NCBI GenBank assembly: GCA_002470925.1
Contig: DKOX01000130.1
Location: 1 to 11,893 of the forward strand
DNA: 11,893 bases
Origin: Opitutia bacterium UBA7350
GTDB taxonomy: Bacteria > Verrucomicrobiota > Verrucomicrobiia > Opitutales > Coraliomargaritaceae
Direction of reading: 5' to 3'
A program made the translations under genes and the position numbers. This document shows positions 7,147 through 11,893 of this stretch, piece by piece (position 1 is the first letter of the stretch; each line of letters opens with the position of its first letter). Below the pieces are notes generated by a model. The model was not told the DNA's origin. It saw only the letters and a program-made list of their open reading frames with translations, and did not search any database.

Positions 7147-7568
7147 CTGCGGGAAGAACCGTAGTCGACTGAGATGCGACCAGCTCCTGCAATCATAAGC
7201 GTAAGGCTTCCGAGCAGCAAAATCATTGGTTTTTCCATTCCGCCCCAAAAGCCATCCAAATGGGCGGTATAAATGGCGACCCCCATCGTGAAGGCAATAG
7301 CGGCACCCCAAAGTCGGGTAGCGAATCCAATGATCAGACCAATGCCACCCAAAAATTCAGCACCACCGGCAAGTGAAGCCATAACGATGCCGGGTTCCAA
7401 GCCCAAGTTTTCAGCAAAACTTTTAGCAGTCGCATCAAGTCCTTTACCACCATACCAGCCAAATAGCTTTTGAGCACCATGGTAGAACATACTGATTCCA
7501 ATTCCAATTCGCAACGGGAGTAAAGCAAGAGTGGAGCTGGTTTTTGTAAAGATTGCAGGTATTTTCAT
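7143..7568 (-). CDS. DoxX-family small membrane protein
   Basis: This 141-residue, four-helix membrane protein belongs to the DoxX/DoxD-like family (PF07681 type). Family features are an early LPLRIGIGISMFYHGAQKLFGWYGG (17-41, given in part), a second helix GGAEFLGGIGLIIGFATRLW at 68-87, a third at about 88-102 followed by HLDGFW (103-108), and a fourth with LMIAGAGRISVDYG (124-137) whose terminal GxGxxSxD is typical. Members are annotated as oxidoreductase or quinone-linked subunits, often with weak experimental support, so the role here is unknown. The start is the first Met giving the standard family N-terminus. The open frame extends 70 codons further into the 3' end of the GreA-like gene but that part is low-complexity shadow. 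It lies 50 nt downstream of the GreA-like gene on the same strand. The spacer is G-rich and could hold a regulatory element. Confidence 0.88.
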   Translation of the reverse strand: MKIPAIFTKTSSTLALLPLRIGIGISMFYHGAQKLFGWYGGKGLDATAKSFAENLGLEPGIVMASLAGGAEFLGGIGLIIGFATRLWGAAIAFTMGVAIYTAHLDGFWGGMEKPMILLLGSLTLMIAGAGRISVDYGSSRS

Positions 7569-7582
7569 ACCCGCAGTATCTA

Positions 7583-7613
7583 CCCCCGACCCCCGACGGT
7601 CAAGCCCAAGCCC
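7583..7613 (-). promoter_or_regulatory. G-rich spacer with G-quadruplex potential upstream of doxX-family gene
   Basis: Read on the minus (coding) strand, the 50-nt gap between the GreA-like gene and the doxX-family gene holds four G-runs of 3, 3, 5 and 5 bases (plus-strand C-runs 7611-7613, 7605-7607, 7590-7594, 7583-7587) with loops of 3, 10 and 2 nt. The last run ends 14 nt before the doxX ATG, so a folded structure in mRNA could affect ribosome access. The 10-nt loop is longer than the common cutoff of 7, so folding is uncertain. Confidence 0.25.
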
Positions 7614-7618
7614 GGACG

Positions 7619-9481
7619 CTACTTTTGGTCGACCCAGCGCTCGATCTTGAGGACGGTCCAGTCCTCCGTATTGCCACCGATCTCGATGGTCACGGAATCT
7701 GAACTCTTCTTGCCCAGTAATTGCTGTGCAAGCGGAGTCTTGTAGGAAAGAATATCGTTCTCCGGATCGGAATCCCACGCGCCGAGGATGGCATAACGTT
7801 GTTTCTTGCCGCTGGAACCTTCCCTTAATTCCACGACGCTACCGATACCGATATTGTCATTCGTCACTTCGCTGAAATCAGTCACCCGGGCGCGGGAAAG
7901 ATCGACTTCCAGCTCATTCTTGCGGGAGAGGAGGATGTCCTGATCCTGACGCGCCATCTTGTATTCCGAATTTTCCTTGAGGTCACCGTGCTCGCGGGCA
8001 GTGGCGATCGCTTCTTTATTCTCCGGAATCTTAACCGCGATGAGGTCTTCGTATTCCGCCTTGGCAGTATCGAAGCTGGCTTGCGAAACAATAAGCCCCT
8101 CTTCCTCGGAAGCCTCGGAACTTTCCCCGGCAATCAAGGACTGCACGGTTGGGAATTTCTTAATAAAGCGGGCAATAAGTGATTTTTTTGTCAAATCCTC
8201 GAAGCCTTGATTGAGGAGGAGGGTTTGAGCGAGATCTTGAGCGGTCTCAACATTCGCATCCGCCAATAAGTCGGGAATCAATTCACTGTCCTCGCTCAGC
8301 AGGTCTGCAAGGGGGATGCGGCGTGCACTGGCGTTTTGCAGCGCCTCATAATCAATCGCATAGAACATCGCCGAAAGCAGACGCGGAGAGACCAGCGGCG
8401 AAATAATCGGCGCGTATTTCTTAGAGTTACGGTTTTTTACCACCCAAAGCAAGAGTGGCCCCTTGATGGTCTGATCGTTGAGCCAGCGACCCAAACAGTG
8501 CGCGATGCGACCATCAAACCCATGCTCCAGCATGAAATTGATGCATTCGCTTGTAAATTTACCACTGGAATTGCGAAGGAGGTCTTCCAGCATGGATTGC
8601 CATTTATCCTCATAAGTGCGGCGAATCAAATCGAGATAACGCTTGTAGAAATTCGCAGGGAGTTCTGAAACCAATTCCGAATAATCAATCGTGGAGTCGA
8701 GAATGGAGGCAGAGGAAGGTTCCAGCGTTTCAACGTCTTCATGCAAATCACGGGCGAGGTCATTACGAACCCAAACTCCGTGCAGGCGATCTGCCTGGCT
8801 CAAAGATTTTGCGTTTTTGATCGCATCGGTCAGTTCGGCGAGAATCTCCGGCAATTCTTCACGAATCACCGAGATATTTTCGGACAGGGCAAAGAGCTTT
8901 TCTCCAAGCAGGATCTTCTCCTTGGAGTTACGGGTGCCGTGAAACTGCTCAAGGATTTCCTCTTCCGGTTTAACCGGTTCATCGCGCAGGACAAACGGTT
9001 CGGTCTTTTTATTTGGTACTCCGACGCGGGGGTCTTTTTCCAGTATTTTCTTGGTGGCAGTCCACCATTTCTTGTATTTGACCGGCCCGATCACGCGAGC
9101 CAGCGAGCGCTCAATTTCCGAAGCCATCATCGCCATGTCATCGCTTCCAGCCAGAATTTCACAGATTAAATCAGCCGGCGCCTTCTTGATCATTTCCTCA
9201 ATCGCATCCGCCTCGGTGCGTGATCGCACTAAAATGTCGGTCGCCTTGAGGATTTCCAGTTTATCCACGCAGAAGGCGATTCCCATGGCATGGCCGGTCT
9301 TGTCACCCTCCTCAAAATCGATAACGATCTTGGCTTGCGCCTCATCAAAATCCACTATTTTCCCGAATCCCCAGCTGCGGTGCAGGCAGTAATTGCCGGG
9401 CGCCATGCTCTCGAGTTTGGCACGGGCGTGCGCCAACTTGGGATTGTTTTCTATTAATGCGTCTATGGCCGCCTCGTTCAT
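7619..9481 (-). CDS. greA: Large GreA/GreB-family transcription elongation factor with long N-terminal extension
   Basis: The C-terminal part (about 464-620) is a full GreA-type factor. It has a coiled-coil domain at 464-535 whose tip reads AREHGDLKENSEY (494-506), with D500 and E503 matching the acidic tip residues that stimulate RNA cleavage in the RNA polymerase active site. An FKBP-like C-terminal domain follows at about 543-618 (ILGAWDSDPENDILSYKTPL and LLGK). This part should rescue backtracked polymerase. Ahead of it are about 460 residues absent from ordinary GreA (about 158 residues in E. coli). Residues 30-80 (HRSWGFGKIVDFD..KIVIDFE) look like a small beta-barrel, Tudor- or CarD-like; 85-455 appears mostly helical, with an acidic stretch SSEASEEE (454-461) as a hinge. 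Chlamydial GreA is also greatly enlarged, so a PVC-group form is likely. It is divergent from the rsmB-type gene over 54 bp. The start is the first ATG, without a Shine-Dalgarno sequence. Function of the N-terminal region is unknown. Confidence 0.9.
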   Translation of the reverse strand: MNEAAIDALIENNPKLAHARAKLESMAPGNYCLHRSWGFGKIVDFDEAQAKIVIDFEEGDKTGHAMGIAFCVDKLEILKATDILVRSRTEADAIEEMIKKAPADLICEILAGSDDMAMMASEIERSLARVIGPVKYKKWWTATKKILEKDPRVGVPNKKTEPFVLRDEPVKPEEEILEQFHGTRNSKEKILLGEKLFALSENISVIREELPEILAELTDAIKNAKSLSQADRLHGVWVRNDLARDLHEDVETLEPSSASILDSTIDYSELVSELPANFYKRYLDLIRRTYEDKWQSMLEDLLRNSSGKFTSECINFMLEHGFDGRIAHCLGRWLNDQTIKGPLLLWVVKNRNSKKYAPIISPLVSPRLLSAMFYAIDYEALQNASARRIPLADLLSEDSELIPDLLADANVETAQDLAQTLLLNQGFEDLTKKSLIARFIKKFPTVQSLIAGESSEASEEEGLIVSQASFDTAKAEYEDLIAVKIPENKEAIATAREHGDLKENSEYKMARQDQDILLSRKNELEVDLSRARVTDFSEVTNDNIGIGSVVELREGSSGKKQRYAILGAWDSDPENDILSYKTPLAQQLLGKKSSDSVTIEIGGNTEDWTVLKIERWVDQK

Positions 9482-9497
9482 AATTGTTTGCGAATGC

Positions 9498-9524
9498 TAG
9501 TCAGGTAGGTAAACGCAATACAAT
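9498..9524 (+). promoter_or_regulatory. Putative promoter of the rsmB-type methyltransferase gene
   Basis: TACAAT at 9519-9524 matches five of six bases of a -10 box. A weak -35-like TAGTCA (9498-9503) lies 15 bp upstream. A transcript would begin about 9530, only a few bases before the ATG codons at 9536 and 9542, implying a leaderless or very short-leader mRNA, consistent with the absence of a Shine-Dalgarno sequence. The 54-bp region must also contain the promoter of the divergent GreA-like gene; a weak minus-strand TTGTAT/TAGCAT pair at 18-bp spacing is a candidate. Confidence 0.35.
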
Positions 9525-9535
9525 GGACAATTTTT

Positions 9536-10831
9536 ATGCTTATGAGAAGCCTTAAGTTTAACCTAGCTGAAACAAATGCCTCAGGTTGGGATGCCGCGGT
9601 ATTTCTGACTGCTACTTATCTGGATGGTGGCTGGAAGGCGGATCAACTTCTGGATCAGTTGCCAAGCGGTTTCCACGGCGGTCGCCGCAAGAGTTGCCAG
9701 TCACTTTTTCTCGGTGCCCTGCGCCATGGGCATCGCACCCGCGCCGCCCTAAAACCCTTCCTGCGCAAAGCCCCGCGCCACTGGGTCGAGGCCATCTTCC
9801 TGGTCGCCGGCTACGAATTGTTCCAAGCCGAGAAAGAAAAAATACCTAAAATTATCCACCACGCGGTGCAGGGAAGCAAAGGGCGGGTCAGCAAACCCGA
9901 AACTGCCCTCATCAATGCCGTTCTTCGGAAACTGCCCGCCGCGTTCACGGAAATCGAAAACGATACCACCCTAGCCGCAAGCAAACACAGCCACCCGGAA
10001 TGGCTCGTCAAGCATTGGACCCAAGCCTACGGAACCGAAGACTGCGAAGCCCTCCTGCGCTGGAACCAACAGATCCCCATCACCTATGTCCGTTCCGAAG
10101 AAGCCCTGCCCGACGCTTTCGAAGCCAGTCAATGGCCCGGCTTTTACCGCACCCCCACCGACAGCCCCTGGCTCGAAGCAATCCGTCCCCTACTCGAGAG
10201 CGGCGACGCCTACGTTAAAGACCCCTCAACCCGACTTGCCCCCGCCCTGCTCAATGCCCAACCCGGCGAGGCAATCCTCGACCTCTGCGCTGCTCCGGGC
10301 GGGAAAGCCTTTGAAATGGCTCAAGGTTTAAAGGGGAGCGGTTTTCTGGTCGCGCTCGACCTGCCGGGCGAACGCATGGAGCGTCTCGACCAAAACCTTG
10401 CCCGCCTCAAAAGTACGGGGCTGCGTTGCGCCCGCCTCGCCCATGACCTCCTCACCCTGCAAGCAGACGATCTTGAAAAAGATGACCTGCCCAAAGCCTT
10501 CGACGCAGTCCTCCTGGACGCCCCCTGTAGCAACACCGGCGTCATTCAGCGCCGCACCGATGTCAAATGGCGCCTGCAAGCCAGAGACCTCCGCGCCTGC
10601 GCCGAGCTTCAATCGCAACTGCTCGCGGCTGCCAGTCGATTCGTTAAACCCGGCGGCCGCCTCGTTTACAGCACCTGCAGTATCGAAGCCGCGGAAAATC
10701 GGGACGTGGTGGACGCTTTTCTTAAAAGTCCGGGCGGGAAAGTCTTTGAGCTTAAAGAGCAGACCCTGAGCTATCCCTGGGAAACGGGACACGATGGCGC
10801 CGGCGCCTTCCTTTTGGTGCGGACGGGTTAA
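9536..10831 (+). CDS. rsmB: 16S rRNA (cytosine-C5) methyltransferase, RsmB/NOL1-NOP2-Sun family
   Basis: This SAM-dependent enzyme most likely methylates C5 of a cytosine in 16S rRNA (C967 in E. coli). The 431 residues are close to the E. coli RsmB length. Residues about 18-140 form a NusB-like helical RNA-binding domain (LFLGALRHGHRTRAAL, ALINAVLRKLP). The catalytic domain follows: YVKDPSTRLAPALL (226-239), the SAM motif LDLCAAPGGKA (248-258), motif IV LLDAPCSNTGVI (326-337) with C331, and motif VI YSTCSIEAAEN (378-388) with the nucleophile C381. Both cysteines of the RsmB mechanism are therefore present. The NusB-like domain separates it from RsmF or other NSUN-type enzymes. Start choice is open between ATG 9536 and ATG 9542 (MRSLKF), as neither has a Shine-Dalgarno sequence. 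It converges with the transporter gene, with only 11 nt between the two stops. Confidence 0.92.
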   Translation: MLMRSLKFNLAETNASGWDAAVFLTATYLDGGWKADQLLDQLPSGFHGGRRKSCQSLFLGALRHGHRTRAALKPFLRKAPRHWVEAIFLVAGYELFQAEKEKIPKIIHHAVQGSKGRVSKPETALINAVLRKLPAAFTEIENDTTLAASKHSHPEWLVKHWTQAYGTEDCEALLRWNQQIPITYVRSEEALPDAFEASQWPGFYRTPTDSPWLEAIRPLLESGDAYVKDPSTRLAPALLNAQPGEAILDLCAAPGGKAFEMAQGLKGSGFLVALDLPGERMERLDQNLARLKSTGLRCARLAHDLLTLQADDLEKDDLPKAFDAVLLDAPCSNTGVIQRRTDVKWRLQARDLRACAELQSQLLAAASRFVKPGGRLVYSTCSIEAAENRDVVDAFLKSPGGKVFELKEQTLSYPWETGHDGAGAFLLVRTG

Positions 10832-10842
10832 ACAGTTGAACT

Positions 10843-11802
10843 TCACTCCTTTGACAGGTGCGGCACCAGTAGTCCCCCGAGCAGTAATTGCATGGGAGAA
10901 TAAAATAAAATGGGCAGGAGGGTAAGGGCACTGGCGTTTTCCGGCCCGACTGCCAGCAGGACGAATCCAATCACGGGGACTCCGGTCGCAAGGGACTTCT
11001 GGCTCGCACAATAGAACGCCGCGACACGCTCGCGGCGGGCAAAGCCACACCTGCCGGCACTGAACCATACCGCAACGCTGACGAGCAAAAGCAAGGCGCC
11101 GCAAATAAGGAGTAATTCGAGGATCGAGCCCGGCCCGAGATTCGCGAGTTGCCCGGAGGCCACACTGCGCGAAAAGCTCGCAAAGATAATGAATAACAAG
11201 ACGCCCTGCGTCAGTGGGCGGGCTATCCCTGCCAGCGCAAGCGTGCCGGGGAGCTCCAATCGGCGCAGGCCGTAGCCGATAATCAGGGGCAGGACGATGA
11301 GGATTGCGATTCGTAGCACGAGCGGGAGGAGGGCAATTTCAATCTGTATTTCAATCGCGAGGTAAAAGACCGCCGCCGCCGGGACCACCCAGACCGCGAG
11401 CAAATTTGAGCTCACGGTGGCAAGCAAGGCATACCCCACCCGACCCTCGGCGGCGGCAGTCATCGCAACTGCGGAGGCAATGGTGGTTGGAAGAAACGCG
11501 AGGAGCCAGTAACCGAAACAGAATTCGCTCTGTCCCCAGAGGCCGGTGAGCAGCAATAGACTCACCGTTAGGATTGGGAAAAGCAGGAAGTTCCAGCTCA
11601 GGACAAAGGCCAGTGTCCCGCGCCAATTTTGGCCCGTTTCCGCCGCTCCTTTCCCCATGACCATTCCCTGCGAAAGGAAAATAATCCCTATACCGAGGGG
11701 AACGAGCACCCCGGAGGCAGGTGAGCTAAAACCAAAAAGCGCGAGCGCAATTACCCCCAGCAGACCGAGCGTGAACCAGTGCCGACGCAGCCGATCAATC
11801 AC
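10843..11802 (-). CDS. SBF-like (bile acid:sodium symporter superfamily, YfeH/SLC10A7-type) transporter
   Basis: This is a hydrophobic protein with about ten membrane helices, belonging to the SBF_like family (PF13593 type) that includes bacterial YfeH and eukaryotic SLC10A7/RCH1. Supporting motifs (numbered from the ATG at 11817) are AFLPTTIASAVAMTAAAEG at 107-124, SNLLAVWVVP at 137-146 and CASQKSLATGVPV at 270-282, the last being the family signature near the crossover helices. Substrate is unknown; family members are linked to sodium-coupled organic anion transport or calcium homeostasis. I prefer the GTG at 11802 (319 residues): it is preceded by GGAGG with 6-nt spacing, the clearest ribosome binding site in the window, and overlaps the upstream stop as GTGATTGA, as in other coupled genes. 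The ATG at 11817 would give 324 residues and has no Shine-Dalgarno sequence. It is probably co-transcribed with the partial gene upstream. Confidence 0.86.
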   Translation of the reverse strand: MIDRLRRHWFTLGLLGVIALALFGFSSPASGVLVPLGIGIIFLSQGMVMGKGAAETGQNWRGTLAFVLSWNFLLFPILTVSLLLLTGLWGQSEFCFGYWLLAFLPTTIASAVAMTAAAEGRVGYALLATVSSNLLAVWVVPAAAVFYLAIEIQIEIALLPLVLRIAILIVLPLIIGYGLRRLELPGTLALAGIARPLTQGVLLFIIFASFSRSVASGQLANLGPGSILELLLICGALLLLVSVAVWFSAGRCGFARRERVAAFYCASQKSLATGVPVIGFVLLAVGPENASALTLLPILFYSPMQLLLGGLLVPHLSKE

Positions 11803-11893
11803 CGGCAGCCTCCGCATCGGAACCGGCGGATAGACTGCCGTCGCCGGAAAGGATCACTGCGAGGGCACGGGTCTGCGGGAAATAGGAACAGAT
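11795..11893 (-). CDS. C-terminal end of an unidentified gene cut by the window edge
   Basis: Reading inward from the right edge on the minus strand, one frame stays open for 32 codons and ends in TGA at 11797-11795. It reads ICSYFPQTRALAVILSGDGS and then a Ser/Gly/Ala/Asp/Glu-rich tail. The stop overlaps the preferred GTG start of the transporter gene in GTGATTGA, an 8-nt overlap typical of translational coupling, which supports this being a real coding frame. Another minus-strand frame is also open here but is Arg/Cys/Pro-rich and less protein-like. Too little remains for a family assignment. Confidence 0.5.
   Translation of the reverse strand: MCSYFPQTRALAVILSGDGSLSAGSDAEAAGD

Noticed and set aside
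7569..7778. 70-codon N-terminal extension of the doxX-family frame overlapping the end of the GreA-like gene
   Set aside because: The region overlaps conserved FKBP-like GreA coding sequence in another frame, and the DoxX family begins at the internal Met at 7568.
9523..9555. Ten-residue ORF (MDNFYAYEKP) overlapping the rsmB start, possible leader peptide
   Set aside because: It has no ribosome binding site and its ATG would fall inside or upstream of the predicted transcript start; this length arises easily by chance.

Overview
The window is ordinary chromosomal DNA from a bacterium. It is moderately GC-rich by eye (not counted), with short intergenic gaps and mostly housekeeping genes. I think the source is a member of Verrucomicrobiota, possibly class Opitutae. 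The main reason is the 620-residue protein with a GreA-type C-terminal part and a long extra N-terminal region, an architecture I associate with the PVC superphylum (chlamydial GreA is also unusually long). The near absence of Shine-Dalgarno sequences before the start codons is compatible with this. The assignment is an inference.

Layout from left to right: (1) a membrane acyl-CoA/acyl-lipid delta-9-type desaturase with a charged coiled-coil tail (+), preceded by a cluster of TGCC/GGCA inverted and direct repeats that looks like an operator; (2) a large cytoplasmic GH13 alpha-glucan debranching (pullulanase-type) enzyme on the minus strand; (3) a tight plus-strand run mnmA - exodeoxyribonuclease III - thiL - tsaE, with gaps or overlaps of +5, -1 and -8 nt, almost certainly one operon, combining tRNA 2-thiolation, DNA repair, thiamine diphosphate synthesis and the tRNA t6A pathway; (4) on the minus strand, the GreA-like factor followed 50 bp later by a small DoxX-family membrane protein; (5) a divergent plus-strand rRNA m5C methyltransferase of the RsmB type; (6) a minus-strand SBF-like/SLC10A7-type transporter, translationally coupled to an upstream gene of which only the last 32 codons lie in the window.

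The genes form three convergent pairs (desaturase/GH13, tsaE/doxX, rsmB/transporter) with gaps of 42, -4 and 11 nt and no classical stem plus U-tract terminator, and two divergent pairs (GH13/mnmA and greA/rsmB) with intergenic regions of 122 and 54 bp. All coding regions look intact except the one cut by the window edge. I found no mobile elements, tRNA or rRNA genes, CRISPR arrays or phage genes. I saw no convincing undescribed multi-gene system. The best leads are the N-terminal region of the GreA-like protein, the desaturase tail and its upstream repeats, and a G-rich inter-gene segment before doxX. No stretch longer than 300 bases lacks a gene.
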